64,000 nucleotides of DNA from Aquamicrobium zhengzhouense (GTDB lineage Bacteria > Pseudomonadota > Alphaproteobacteria > Rhizobiales > Rhizobiaceae), in NCBI RefSeq assembly GCF_016124105.1, contig NZ_JADGMQ010000009.1, positions 80,860 to 144,859 on the forward strand. Direction: 5' to 3'. Below, piece by piece: positions 18,509 to 27,604 of the stretch (position 1 is its first letter; the number at the start of each line of letters is the position of its first letter). The notes beneath the pieces are model-generated. The model did not search any database, was not told the DNA's origin, and was given only the letters and a program-made list of their open reading frames with translations. The translations under genes were made by a program, and so were the position numbers.

Positions 18509-20119
18509 TTACATGTTCCGGGCGTCTTCAAGGATCATGTCCGCGGCCTTTTCAGCGATCATTACGACCGGCGATGCCGTGTTCCCGGAGGTAATCTTGG
18601 GCATGATCGAGGCGTCAACGATGCGAAGACCGCCTAGTCCCCGGAAACGCAACCGCGGATCGACCACCGCTTGATCGTCCACGCCCATGCGGCAGGTTCC
18701 AACCGGATGGAAGATGGTTGTTGCGATATCTCCGATGGTCTGCAGAAGATCGTCATCTGTGTCGATTTCGGGACGCGGTAAAACCTCTTCCGGACGATAG
18801 GGAGCAAGCGCTTTCGCGTTCATGATACGCCTCGCCTGCCTTACTGAGGCGATCGCGACCTCGCGATCGCGCGGGGCGGACAGGTAGTTGGGTGCAATGA
18901 CAGGCTGAGCCGTCGGGTCCGATGAGCTGACGTGGACGCTGCCGCGGCTCTCGGGACGAAGGTTGCAGACTGACACGGTGATTGCCGGATATTTGTGCAA
19001 CGGGTCGCCAAGCCGGTCAGTCGAGAGCGGCTGCACGTGATATTCAAGGTCTGGAGTAGCGAGTGCCGGGTCCGACTTGGTGAAGATGCCGAACTGACTG
19101 GGGGCCATCGACATCGGTCCGGCGCGAAGGAGTGCGTAATGCAGAGCAATGCGCGCCTTGCCGATTCGGCTGTTGAACATCGAGTTGAGCGTCTTCGCAC
19201 CGTTGACTTTGTAGACGGTGCGAATTTGCAGATGATCCTGAAGATTTTCGCCAATTTCCGGACGTTCAAATCGGACGTCTATGCCAAGTGAGTGAAGGAT
19301 TTCCGGCTTTCCAATGCCAGACAACTCCAGCAGCTTTGGCGAGTTGATCGCACCGGAACACAAGATCACTTCGATCTCTGCGTTGGCGGTGAAGACTTGC
19401 TGTCCCACTCGGTACTGAACGCCAGTAACCTGCCGGGAGTTTAGCAAGACCTTTTCAGCGAGAGCGTTGGTGATCAGGTGCAGGTTCGGTCGTTTTAGCG
19501 CTGGTCGCAGAAAGCCCTTGGCGGTGTTCCAGCGAATTCCCTTATGCTGGTTAACCTCAAAGAAGCCGGAACCTTCATTGTCGCCATCATTGAAGTCGGC
19601 CCGCGGCATGATGCCGAATTCCATCGCGCCGCGCTGAACAGCTTCAAGGATGTCCCATTTCAGACGCTGTTTCGATACTTTCCACTCACCGCCTGTCCCG
19701 TGTTGGGCAGTCTTGCCGGCGTGATGATCTTCTGAGCGCATGAAGTAGGGCAGAACGTCTTCCCAGCCCCACCCGGCATTGCCCATCTGCCGCCAGCCGT
19801 CATAATCGGCGGCCTGGCCGCGCATATAGATCATCCCGTTCACGGATGAGCATCCGCCGAGAACCTTGCCGCGCGGATAAACAAGCGACCGCCCGTTAAG
19901 GTTCTTCTCCGGGGCGGTCTTCATCAGCCAGTCGGTGCGGGGATTGCCGATACAGTAGAGGTAGCCGACCGGGATATGGACCCAGTGATAATTGTCAGTG
20001 CCTCCCGCTTCGAGCAGCAGGACACGGGAGCGCCCATTCGCGGTCAGGCGATTGGCAAGAACGCAACCTGCCGTGCCCGCGCCCACAATAATGTAGTCGT
20101 AGCTCTCTTTCGGCAGCAC
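18509..20119 (-). CDS. GMC-family flavin oxidoreductase (choline dehydrogenase-like)
   Basis: This 536-residue FAD enzyme of the glucose-methanol-choline family oxidises a primary alcohol to an aldehyde. The dinucleotide-binding motif VGAGTAGCVLANRL is at residues 12-25, the GMC signature 1 region 'GKVLGGCSSVNGMIYMRG' at about 84-101, and signature 2 'GAINSPKLLELSGIG' near 255-269. The C-terminal 'HPVGTCRMG' supplies the catalytic histidine, and 'NTASPVVMIAEKAAD' closes the FAD domain. It is related to BetA but the true substrate is open. It lies upstream of livH on the same strand, so the importer may bring in its alcohol substrate or precursor. Confidence 0.91.
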   Translation of the reverse strand: MLPKESYDYIIVGAGTAGCVLANRLTANGRSRVLLLEAGGTDNYHWVHIPVGYLYCIGNPRTDWLMKTAPEKNLNGRSLVYPRGKVLGGCSSVNGMIYMRGQAADYDGWRQMGNAGWGWEDVLPYFMRSEDHHAGKTAQHGTGGEWKVSKQRLKWDILEAVQRGAMEFGIMPRADFNDGDNEGSGFFEVNQHKGIRWNTAKGFLRPALKRPNLHLITNALAEKVLLNSRQVTGVQYRVGQQVFTANAEIEVILCSGAINSPKLLELSGIGKPEILHSLGIDVRFERPEIGENLQDHLQIRTVYKVNGAKTLNSMFNSRIGKARIALHYALLRAGPMSMAPSQFGIFTKSDPALATPDLEYHVQPLSTDRLGDPLHKYPAITVSVCNLRPESRGSVHVSSSDPTAQPVIAPNYLSAPRDREVAIASVRQARRIMNAKALAPYRPEEVLPRPEIDTDDDLLQTIGDIATTIFHPVGTCRMGVDDQAVVDPRLRFRGLGGLRIVDASIMPKITSGNTASPVVMIAEKAADMILEDARNM

Positions 20120-20321
20120 ACGAACCCTCCCAAGTTCTTCCTGTTGAAGGCTGAACGGATCAGCGCTGTTGTCAACCTTGGATTTGAAATGCGATTCTAA
20201 TCATGGAACTGGTTCGGAAATGCCTGCCCTTCCAATTTGGAGGAGTTCAGATAGAAGGGTACGCACTGAGTAAGATATAGCCTTCCAATACTACGCATCT
20301 GCGTATGACTTCCTGGTACCG

Positions 20322-21470
20322 ATGCGTCGCCTGATTCTTCCTTTCTCACACTACCTGCGAGCTCTCTGCCCGGGCGCCGCAGTGCCTGTACGCGAAGGTG
20401 TTCGCGCTTCTTTCGGAGCGCTGCTCGGCATCGCCGCAACCGTCATCGTTGCGATGCTCATATCGCAGGATTTGTGGCTCGCGGTTTACCTCGTCGCCCC
20501 GTTTGGTTCGAGCTCGGTGCTCTTGTATGCGGCGCCGAACAGCCCGCTCGCTCAGCCGTGGCCGGCGATTGTCGGCAACACGGTCTCAGCATTGGCAGCC
20601 ATCGCAGTCTGCATGATGGTGCCTGTTCCGGTCTTCAACGTCCCGCTATCGGTGGCTGCAGCAATACTTGCCATGGCCCTCTGCCGGGCGATGCATCCGC
20701 CAGGCGGCGCGGTAGCGATGATGGTGGCGATCGGCGCCGAGACGATTGTACCGCTTGGGTTTGGCTTCGCGTTCGTTCCTGTTGCGCTGGGGACTGCGGT
20801 GCTGGTTGTTGTGGCCGCGATGTACGCGCCACTGACCGGGCGACGGTACCCCCTGCGCCAGTTCAATGAGCCGAACGCAAAGGGCACGCTTGATCCTGCG
20901 CCCGAGGAGCGTCTCGGATTGAGCGAGGATGAGCTTGCGGGAATACTGGCTAGATACAAGCAATCGCTCAACCTGGGCGTTGAGGATCTCGCGCGCTTGA
21001 TCGGAGCTGCAGAGTTGCAGGCGGCCAGTCACCGAGTTTCACCACAGACTGCCGCAGACATTATGTCGCGAGATCTGGTGACAGTGTCGCCCGACGCGCC
21101 CCTTCAAGACGTGGCGTCGCTCTTCATTCAGTACGGGTTCACTTCATTGCCGGTGGTCGAAAACGGTAAATATGAAGGCGTCATCTTCCAGTTGGACCTG
21201 ATTGAAGGATCATTGGGCGGCAGACGCCCACAAGGTGCGCGACGGCTGCTGCCCAACTGGGCGCAACGACGGTCCGCCCGCAGGGCGAGGGACATCATGA
21301 AGAGGCCCAAAGCGGCACAGTCAGATACACGCCTGGCCGCCTTGTTGCCGATCCTTGCATCGCACCGAGCCGATGCGGTGCCAGTCCTTGATGACGGACA
21401 GATTGTTGGGATCGTGACGCAGACGGATCTGATCTCTGCGCTGGCACGTCAAAGCCTGCGTGCGGCTTGA
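20322..21470 (+). CDS. HPP-family membrane protein with C-terminal CBS-domain pair
   Basis: This 382-residue protein has an N-terminal HPP membrane domain (about residues 20-175, with the diagnostic CRAMHPPGGAVAM) and a pair of CBS domains (about 248-305 and 330-380: 'IMSRDLVTVSPDAPLQDV', 'LPVVENGKYEGVI', 'VPVLDDGQIVGIVTQTDL'). HPP proteins are proposed nitrite transporters in plastids and cyanobacteria; CBS pairs usually bind adenine nucleotides and gate the attached domain. It probably is a nucleotide-gated channel or transporter in the inner membrane, with unknown cargo. It is divergent from the GMC oxidoreductase gene, with about 200 bases between them. Confidence 0.9.
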   Translation: MRRLILPFSHYLRALCPGAAVPVREGVRASFGALLGIAATVIVAMLISQDLWLAVYLVAPFGSSSVLLYAAPNSPLAQPWPAIVGNTVSALAAIAVCMMVPVPVFNVPLSVAAAILAMALCRAMHPPGGAVAMMVAIGAETIVPLGFGFAFVPVALGTAVLVVVAAMYAPLTGRRYPLRQFNEPNAKGTLDPAPEERLGLSEDELAGILARYKQSLNLGVEDLARLIGAAELQAASHRVSPQTAADIMSRDLVTVSPDAPLQDVASLFIQYGFTSLPVVENGKYEGVIFQLDLIEGSLGGRRPQGARRLLPNWAQRRSARRARDIMKRPKAAQSDTRLAALLPILASHRADAVPVLDDGQIVGIVTQTDLISALARQSLRAA

Positions 21471-21471
21471 C

Positions 21472-21648
21472 TTATCCCTCGGCTTTCATCGTCCGGGCGA
21501 GCTCAAACAGCTTCCCGCGGTCCGTCCCATGCTTGGTAACGAGCTCCTTGGCTTGCAGCGGAGAAAGGTCGGTGGCCTCTACGAGTTCGCGGACAAGAGC
21601 TTCATGCTCTGAATCCGGATGCATCCATTCGTTGTGATCGTTGGTCAT
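21472..21648 (-). CDS. Small acidic protein of 58 residues (helical, unknown function)
   Basis: The start is taken at ATG 21648, which has AAGGA seven bases upstream. The encoded protein (MTNDHNEWMHPDSEHEALV...) contains 'ATDLSPLQAKELVTKHGTD', which looks like a UBA-like or DUF3606-like small helical fold. Similar tiny proteins are common in Rhizobiales stress regions, but no firm family can be named. Its stop lies two bases from the convergent HPP-CBS gene. Confidence 0.65.
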   Translation of the reverse strand: MTNDHNEWMHPDSEHEALVRELVEATDLSPLQAKELVTKHGTDRGKLFELARTMKAEG

Positions 21649-21721
21649 AACGCATCCTTTCTTCGCGTTGAACATTGGCCTTCTTCGCGTCGAACAAGGG
21701 TAAGTCGCGGCTGTTCCAAGA

Positions 21722-21877
21722 TCACGGTCGCGGTGCATCGATTGGAACCGGCACTATGGTCTTCGAGCTGTCGTCCGACATCCCGACATAAAACGCGGTG
21801 ATGATTGTGAGGGCTATGATGCCGACCACTGCGGCGGTGCCGATGTTCTTGCGGATTCTCGATTTTCCGTGCTCCAT
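21722..21877 (-). CDS. Small single-span membrane protein (51 residues)
   Basis: Reverse-strand reading from ATG 21877 gives 51 codons ending in TGA at 21722. It has a basic N-terminus (MEHGKSRIRKN), one transmembrane helix (TAAVVGIIALTIITAFYVGM, about 13-32) and a short polar tail ending PVPIDAPRP. This arrangement suggests the N-terminus stays inside and the tail is periplasmic. The ribosome site is poor (ACCTGCAG), so expression is uncertain, but the charge and hydrophobic pattern argue against a chance frame. It lies between the small helical protein and the fasciclin gene, all on the same strand. Confidence 0.5.
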   Translation of the reverse strand: MEHGKSRIRKNIGTAAVVGIIALTIITAFYVGMSDDSSKTIVPVPIDAPRP

Positions 21878-21974
21878 CTGCAGGTAACGCGGTTGTTACG
21901 CCGGTGTTCCGTCTTGCTCTTTCAAAGAGGGGAGGGGCTATGGCGAAGGCCCCTCCCCTCCCCTGACTATTCGA

Positions 21975-22457
21975 CTAGCCTTCAGGCGGGAGGATCACCT
22001 GGTCGATGACGTGAATCACCCCGTTGCTTGCGGCGACGTCGGTTGCCGTGACAGACGCATCATTAACTCTCACAGAATTGCCGTCGACCTGAATCTCGAT
22101 GGTCTCTCCGTTGACTGTCTTTGCTTCATCGAGGCTGACAACATCGGCGGCCATCACCTTCCCGGGCACGAGGTGATAGGTAAGGATTGCTGCAAGCTTT
22201 TCCTTGTTTTCAGGCCGGAGTAGTTCCTCGACCGTTCCTGCTGGAAGTTTTGCAAAGGCTGCATCAGTCGGGGCAAAGACGGTGAAGGGCCCCTCCCCTT
22301 TCAGGGTCTGAACGAGACCAGCTGCATCAAGCGCTGCTGCAAGAGTGGTGAACTCACCTGCGGCGACCGCAGTATCGACGATATCCTTATCCTGGGCGTG
22401 AGCGGGAATTGCGATAGCGATCAGGCCTGCGGCGAGAGCAAACGTCATTCTCATCAT
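21975..22457 (-). CDS. Exported fasciclin (FAS1)-domain protein
   Basis: The 160-residue protein starts at ATG 22457, preceded by CGAGGAGA. A signal peptide ([17 protein letters not shown], cleavage after AHA) is followed by one FAS1 domain from about residue 25 to the end. The domain shows both family blocks, '[15 protein letters not shown]' and '[13 protein letters not shown]'. Such secreted single-domain FAS1 proteins are common in Rhizobiales and are associated with adhesion or surface interactions in some species, including symbiotic ones. No transport or enzyme partner lies beside it. It is divergent from the XRE-cupin regulator. Confidence 0.92.
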   Translation of the reverse strand: MMRMTFALAAGLIAIAIPAHAQDKDIVDTAVAAGEFTTLAAALDAAGLVQTLKGEGPFTVFAPTDAAFAKLPAGTVEELLRPENKEKLAAILTYHLVPGKVMAADVVSLDEAKTVNGETIEIQVDGNSVRVNDASVTATDVAASNGVIHVIDQVILPPEG

Positions 22458-22614
22458 TTTTCTCCTCGTTCCTCGTCGGAATTTTTTTCCGACATCTTTC
22501 ATGTGGCGCAAACAATTTCTACTGCTACTCAATATTTCGTGAGATGAAAGCAGTTTCTCTTGAAAGGAAAAACAGCGTCGCCCTATATTCCTCTTGAGAA
22601 AAGGAGTTGGCTTT

Positions 22615-23193
22615 GTGCTTTCGGATACACTGACGACGGAGCTCGAGCGGTATCAGATCGGGCCGCGAATCCGGGCCATGCGGCTCAAAAAGAAGATGGG
22701 TCTCGTCCAATTGGGCGAGCACACCGGGATGTCGCCGGCCATGCTTTCGAAGATTGAGCGCGGTCAACTGTTTCCCACGTTGCCGACACTGTTACGGATC
22801 GCGCTGGTGTTCGGGGTCGAATTGAACCATTTCTTCTCGCGCGGCGGACCACGCGTTGCCATCACGAGGCGGAAGGATCGGCTGCGGCTGCCTATCCCCG
22901 CTGGCTCTACTGAGCCTAGCTATCTGTTCGAAAGCATCAATTTCCCCCTGCCCGACAGGAAGCTGGAATCCTACGTGGCGGTATTTCCGGTTGATGCGAG
23001 TGCGTCGGAGCCGCATCAGCATGGCAGCGAGGAGATGCTGTACGTGCTGAGCGGCGTTTTGACTGTCCGCATCGAGGAGGAAGCGCACATCTTGGAAGAA
23101 GGGGATGCGATCGCCTTTGATTCCAGTTTGCCGCATTCTTATGAGGCGAGTGGTGCGGATATCTGCTCGGTGCTTGTCGTGACGGTCAACTGA
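22615..23193 (+). CDS. XRE-family regulator with C-terminal cupin domain
   Basis: This 192-residue cytoplasmic transcription factor has an N-terminal helix-turn-helix (about residues 12-66: '[20 protein letters not shown]', '[21 protein letters not shown]') and a C-terminal cupin_2 fold (about 110-190: '[16 protein letters not shown]', '[18 protein letters not shown]'). The GTG at 22615 is chosen because AAGGAG lies eight bases before it; an in-frame TTG at 22594 precedes the ribosome site and is unlikely. Cupin histidines suggest metal or small-ligand sensing. Divergent from the fasciclin gene and just upstream of the PNPOx-like stress gene, it may control either. Confidence 0.9.
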   Translation: MLSDTLTTELERYQIGPRIRAMRLKKKMGLVQLGEHTGMSPAMLSKIERGQLFPTLPTLLRIALVFGVELNHFFSRGGPRVAITRRKDRLRLPIPAGSTEPSYLFESINFPLPDRKLESYVAVFPVDASASEPHQHGSEEMLYVLSGVLTVRIEEEAHILEEGDAIAFDSSLPHSYEASGADICSVLVVTVN

Positions 23194-23254
23194 TCTGGGA
23201 ACATCCCTCGCTTTGTCCAGTTCTGCATGTACTTAGGTTGAAAGGACCAGAGCA

Positions 23255-23755
23255 ATGACCAGTGATGATGCTGATCGTGTTTGGGAGTTGATGCGCAAGA
23301 TCGGCTTTTGCATTCTGTCCACAAAGGATGGTGAAGATATACGATCGCGCCCCATGGCAGCGCACGTGGACCGGGATGAAAATGCCATATATTTCCTAAC
23401 TGACGTTCGCAGCCACAAGGACGACGAGATCGATGCCTCCGCGCATGTGGGGCTCGCCTTTGCGGACACCAGCGATCAGAAATACGTTGCATTGACCGGT
23501 ACTGCAGTCGTGTCGAACGACCGTGCCAAGGTGAATGAATTGTGGTCAACGCCCGCCAAAGCCTGGTGGGATGACTCTGACGATCCGAACATCCGGGTTC
23601 TCAAGGTTTCCCCGAAGGATGCGCAATATTGGGATAGTCCCGGTACCGTATCCAGCTACATCACGATGATCGCTGCGGCGGTTGGCGCAGGGCGACCGGA
23701 CCTCGGTGACAATGCCAAAGTTAAGCTTGGGGCCGGCTGGCTGAGGCAGCCGTGA
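23255..23755 (+). CDS. Pyridoxamine-5'-phosphate oxidase-like (general stress protein 26 type) protein
   Basis: The protein has 166 residues with the split-barrel flavin-binding fold. 'RVWELMRKIGFCILSTKDGEDIRSRPM' spans the first strands (residues 8-34), and 'AIYFLTDVRSHKDDEI' the flavin-contact strand. The C-terminal 'AQYWDSP' segment is typical of the general stress protein 26 group. Members bind FMN or F420, but the physiological reaction is mostly unknown. It starts 61 bases after the XRE-cupin regulator and could be its target. Confidence 0.88.
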   Translation: MTSDDADRVWELMRKIGFCILSTKDGEDIRSRPMAAHVDRDENAIYFLTDVRSHKDDEIDASAHVGLAFADTSDQKYVALTGTAVVSNDRAKVNELWSTPAKAWWDDSDDPNIRVLKVSPKDAQYWDSPGTVSSYITMIAAAVGAGRPDLGDNAKVKLGAGWLRQP

Positions 23756-23844
23756 CGGTTTCATAGATGACGAGGAACCTGCGAGACAGCCGGAATTTTT
23801 CGCGGTAATTTCTCCCTGCCCGTTTAAGGCAAGGAGGGGTATAA

Positions 23845-25401
23845 TTGGCGCAGCTCTCGCAGGGACGCCAGAGGAAGACGAGGTGGGCTAGCCTGATTGC
23901 TGCTCCTTTCGCAGCTATTTGGCTTGCCGTGATCATGCTGCTTGGGATCTCTGTCCTGGGCATTCTGATGATCTGGCAGAACTATAATGGCGCCATTAGC
24001 CTCAGCGAGGCGCGCGCACAATCATCAGCTCAAGTTGTAGCGGCTCATATGGAATGGGTGATGGAAGCCAGCGACCAGGCGCTTCGGCGCATCGACGCCA
24101 CGATCGATGCTGCGCCCATTCGTGCGACGCCGGGAGCTATCGCCAACATCCGCGAGGCGGTGGCTGATCTGCCGGATAATTTTCAGTATTCAGTCTATGA
24201 CGAGAATGGCCAGTTGCGCATGTCGAGTGTGCCCGAAGCCATTGGGATCGATGTCTCTGATCGGGAGTATTTCCGGCAGTTGCGCGATGGAGATGCCATC
24301 GTTATCTCCCCTCAATTGGAAGAGCGGCTTAGCGGCGAGCAGGTGTTCGTCGTCGCGAGGCGGATCATGCGAAACTCGCAGTTTCACGGGGCGGCAAGTA
24401 TTGCAATCCCGACCCGTACTATGTCCGAATATTGGTCTCTCATGGAATTGGGGCCGGGATCCTCTGTTGCGATCGTGCGGCCCGACGGATGGATTGTCGC
24501 GCGATATCCGCAGCTGCCGGAAGCGATGAATATTTCATCGTCGCTGCTTTTTTCGAAGGTGCACGACAGTCCTGGTGGCTTCTACCACAGCGCTTCAGCC
24601 GTAACCGATCGCATGCCAAGGATTGCGGGGTATCGAGTTGTAAAAAACTGGCCGATGATCGCGACGACGGGGATCGCGCGCGTGGAGGCGCTCCGGCTTT
24701 TCTGGTCAAGCTTGCGCAGTGGGCTTGCTGTTGGACTACCTATGATCGGGCTGCTGGTACTGGGGGTGGGCTGGATTGTGCATCTGCTTCGTGCTGATGC
24801 CAAACGTAACCGGCAACTGGTGCAAGCCCTTGAACATAATGAGTTTTTGCTGCGCGAAATTCATCATCGTGTGAAGAACAATCTTCAGGCAGTTTCCTCC
24901 CTTATTCGTCTTCAGCCTATGCCACAGGACAGCAAGGATGATCTTACTCGTCGCATTGGTGCGATGGTTGCGGTGCATGAGCAGATCTACGGCTCCGATC
25001 AATTCGACCGGTTGGACCTTGCCCCATATTTCGAACGGCTCGTTAGCGATGTTGTGGCTGGTTTCCCAGGGGAGGTTGATGTCGAGACGTCCTTTGAGCC
25101 GCTGGTGATTGCACGCGATCGCGCCCTGCCCTTGGGCCTGTTTTTGAACGAAGTTGTCTCCAATGCGTTCAAACATGCCTTCAAAGAGGCGAGCCGCGGC
25201 TTGCTCAAGGTGACGCTCGCAGCGGAAGGTGGAAGAGCCCGTCTTAGCGTCATCGATAACGGACGTGGGTACGATTTCTCGTCGGGCCGAAAGGGGATGG
25301 GCAGCCGGTTGATTGAGGCATTCGCGGCCCAGGTTGGGGGAGATCTGGAGATCGTCTCGGAGCGGGGCACTGCCGTAAGCCTCACATTCGCCGCAGGATG
25401 A
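23845..25401 (+). CDS. Membrane sensor histidine kinase with HisKA_2 domain
   Basis: The 518-residue kinase probably starts at a TTG (23845), since AAGGAGGGG lies eight bases upstream and no ATG or GTG is closer. It has a first transmembrane helix at about 25-44, a periplasmic dCache-like sensor (about 50-285) and a second helix at about 292-314. The HisKA_2 motif 'LLREIHHRVKNNLQ' (His340/341 is the phospho-acceptor) is followed by an ATPase domain with 'NEVVSNAFKHAF' and 'DNGRGYDF'. This kinase class often feeds general stress or light/nutrient pathways in alphaproteobacteria. No response regulator gene lies next to it, so the partner is elsewhere. Confidence 0.92.
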   Translation: MAQLSQGRQRKTRWASLIAAPFAAIWLAVIMLLGISVLGILMIWQNYNGAISLSEARAQSSAQVVAAHMEWVMEASDQALRRIDATIDAAPIRATPGAIANIREAVADLPDNFQYSVYDENGQLRMSSVPEAIGIDVSDREYFRQLRDGDAIVISPQLEERLSGEQVFVVARRIMRNSQFHGAASIAIPTRTMSEYWSLMELGPGSSVAIVRPDGWIVARYPQLPEAMNISSSLLFSKVHDSPGGFYHSASAVTDRMPRIAGYRVVKNWPMIATTGIARVEALRLFWSSLRSGLAVGLPMIGLLVLGVGWIVHLLRADAKRNRQLVQALEHNEFLLREIHHRVKNNLQAVSSLIRLQPMPQDSKDDLTRRIGAMVAVHEQIYGSDQFDRLDLAPYFERLVSDVVAGFPGEVDVETSFEPLVIARDRALPLGLFLNEVVSNAFKHAFKEASRGLLKVTLAAEGGRARLSVIDNGRGYDFSSGRKGMGSRLIEAFAAQVGGDLEIVSERGTAVSLTFAAG

Positions 25402-25512
25402 TGGTGCGCGGGCGACGAGCGAGAGGTGACCGCCCTGCCCCTACTGCTCTTGAAACTGCGCAATTGGCGGATTAGCTCCGTTCCGGGGGGTGGAATGTCT
25501 TAGCTTCGGCTG

Positions 25513-25528
25513 GTTGTACGCGTACAAC
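25513..25528. promoter_or_regulatory. parS partition site (repABC type), copy 1
   Basis: GTTGTACGCGTACAAC is a perfect 16-bp palindrome. It has the GTT....GC....AAC arrangement known for the RepB-binding parS sites of repABC replicons. A near-identical copy lies at 27605-27620, on the other side of htpG, and repB is encoded nearby. RepB binding is inferred. Confidence 0.85.
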
Positions 25529-25639
25529 ATCATGGGCCGCAGCGGTCGAACCCAAACCCCACTTATTATCAATGCTGACAGTCTGATCGCGGCGGCTGCC
25601 CTTGGCATCCCGCCAATCAAGATAGATCCAGGTGTGTGA

Positions 25640-27529
25640 ATGACCAGTGATACGATCGCTCCCGAAACGCTCTCTTTCGAAGCTGATGTCGCACGTCTCC
25701 TTCATATGATGGTTCATTCCGTCTATTCGGACCGCGACGTGTTCTTGCGCGAGCTGATTTCAAACGCTGCCGACGCATGCGAAAAGCTCCGCTACGAGGC
25801 GATTACCCGCCCTGAACTGCTTGCCGATGGAAAGGCGCTTTGCATCACCGTTACAGCGGATGCTGAACGCAAGAGGCTGACTATCGAGGACAACGGCATT
25901 GGTATGAGCCGGGAAGATCTCGTGGAAGCACTCGGCACGATCGCACGTTCGGGAACCCGAGCATTCATGGAGCGCATTGAGGCCGCAAAAGCGGGTGAGG
26001 GTGCTGAGCTCATCGGGCAGTTTGGTGTCGGCTTTTATTCTGCGTTTATGGTTGCGGAGAAGGTCGAGGTTTTCTCTCGCGCGGCTGGCGGCGAGGGCTC
26101 ATGGCGATGGTCATCGGACGGCAAGGGCGCCTACGAAATCGGCCAAGCTCTCTCTGACGAAACTCCCGCCCGCGGCACTCGCGTTGTCCTTCACTTAATG
26201 GACGATGCCGAAAACTACGCCCAGTCCTACACACTGGAGAAGTTGATCAAGGAACAGTCCGGACATGTCGCGGTCCCCGTTTATCTTGTAGAGAAGCCTG
26301 GCGGTGAGGCGCGTCAGATTGCAGACGGGACTGCGCTATGGACGCGATCAAAGGGCGAAATCAAGTCCGAGGAATATACGGAATTCTACCGCGGGATTTC
26401 CGGTGATTTTGACGAGCCGGCTGCGATTGTTCACTACCGCGCTGAGGGGCGTCAGGAATACAGCGCCCTTGCATATGTTCCGGGTTCGCGTCCGTTCGAC
26501 CTTTTTGATCCGGATCGTACCGGCCGCTTCCGCCTCTATGTTCGTCGGGTTTTCATTACGGACGAGGCGGATATTCTGCCAAGGTATCTTCGCTTCGTGC
26601 GCGGCCTGGTTGATTCAGCGGACCTGCCCCTGAACTTGTCACGCGAGATGATACAGGAAAGCCCCCTTCTCGCGGCCATCAGGAAAGGCGTCACGAACAG
26701 GATCCTGGGCGACTTGGAGAAGCTTGCCGAAAACGACGGCGACGCGTTCATCAAGATCTGGGAGAGTTTCGGCGTCGTCCTCAAGGAAGGCATTTACGAG
26801 GACTGGGAGCGCAAGGAACAGCTGCTGAAGCTCGCGCGCTTCCACAGCACTGCGGGTGACGAGTGGCGCAGCCTCTCCGACTACACCGGCGCCATGAAGG
26901 TTGGTCAGAAGGCGATCTACTATATCAGTGGAGACGACCGCGCTAGGTTGGAAGCGTCGCCGCAGCTGGAAGGTTTTCGTGCACGCGGGGTGGAGGTGTT
27001 GCTGCTAACTGACCCGGTCGACAGCTTCTGGGTCACCAGCGTATCCGAGTTTGAAGGCAAGACCTTCAAATCCGTAACGCAGGGTGGCAGCGACCTGCCC
27101 GACATCCCACTTACAGACAACACCGAGGATAAAGTCGAAGAGGAGACGTCCGGGGAGGTCAACGCATTTATCTCGTTCATCAAGTCGACCTTGGGCGATG
27201 CGGTGAGCGATGTCCGAGCGTCAGACCGGTTGACCGAAAGCGCCGTGTGTCTGGTTGCGCCGGACCATGGACCCGACCGACAGATTGAACGTTTGTTAAG
27301 CGCAGCGGGCCGGCTTGAGACGGTGACAAAGCCCATTCTTGAGATCAATCCCCGCAATACGCGCATCGTGGCCCTTGCGGCAAAGGGAGATGACGACCCG
27401 GCATTTCGTGAGGACGTCGCGCATCTCCTTTATGACGAAGCGCGAGTTTTGGATGGCGATAAGCCAGTGGACCCTTTCGCGTTTTCTGAAAGGCTCGCGC
27501 GCATTGTGGAACGCGGACTTGGCGGCTGA
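25640..27529 (+). CDS. htpG: Hsp90-family molecular chaperone HtpG
   Basis: This 629-residue cytosolic ATP-dependent chaperone is complete. The N-terminal GHKL ATPase domain shows 'FLRELISNAADACEKLRY' (catalytic glutamate region near residue 35), 'IEDNGIGMSREDLVEALGTIARSGT' (nucleotide loop, about 75-98) and 'IGQFGVGFYSAFMVA'. The middle domain carries 'LPLNLSREMIQ' with the ATP-contacting arginine near residue 335. The C-terminal dimerisation domain follows. It lies between the two parS sites and directly before repA, an unusual place for a chaperone gene. No clear heat-shock promoter was seen in the upstream gap. Confidence 0.96.
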   Translation: MTSDTIAPETLSFEADVARLLHMMVHSVYSDRDVFLRELISNAADACEKLRYEAITRPELLADGKALCITVTADAERKRLTIEDNGIGMSREDLVEALGTIARSGTRAFMERIEAAKAGEGAELIGQFGVGFYSAFMVAEKVEVFSRAAGGEGSWRWSSDGKGAYEIGQALSDETPARGTRVVLHLMDDAENYAQSYTLEKLIKEQSGHVAVPVYLVEKPGGEARQIADGTALWTRSKGEIKSEEYTEFYRGISGDFDEPAAIVHYRAEGRQEYSALAYVPGSRPFDLFDPDRTGRFRLYVRRVFITDEADILPRYLRFVRGLVDSADLPLNLSREMIQESPLLAAIRKGVTNRILGDLEKLAENDGDAFIKIWESFGVVLKEGIYEDWERKEQLLKLARFHSTAGDEWRSLSDYTGAMKVGQKAIYYISGDDRARLEASPQLEGFRARGVEVLLLTDPVDSFWVTSVSEFEGKTFKSVTQGGSDLPDIPLTDNTEDKVEEETSGEVNAFISFIKSTLGDAVSDVRASDRLTESAVCLVAPDHGPDRQIERLLSAAGRLETVTKPILEINPRNTRIVALAAKGDDDPAFREDVAHLLYDEARVLDGDKPVDPFAFSERLARIVERGLGG

Positions 27530-27556
27530 GGGCTCATCGCCTGCCAAAGTATATGG

Positions 27557-27588
27557 AGCCGGCGGCAATGCTGCCGGCTTTCAATTTC
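27557..27588 (+). terminator. Probable terminator after htpG
   Basis: AGCCGGCGGC (27557-27566) pairs with GCTGCCGGCT (27570-27579) over ten base pairs with one G-T wobble and a 3-base loop, followed by TTCAATTTC. The T-rich tail is imperfect, but the strong stem just after the htpG stop supports termination, separating htpG from the rep operon. Confidence 0.65.
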
Positions 27589-27604
27589 GGGGTAGGGCAG
27601 GGGC

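Noticed and set aside
25449..25639. Heat-shock (sigma-32) promoter for htpG starting at CTTGAAA (25449)
   Set aside because: No CCCCAT-like -10 at the right distance; too weak to call.
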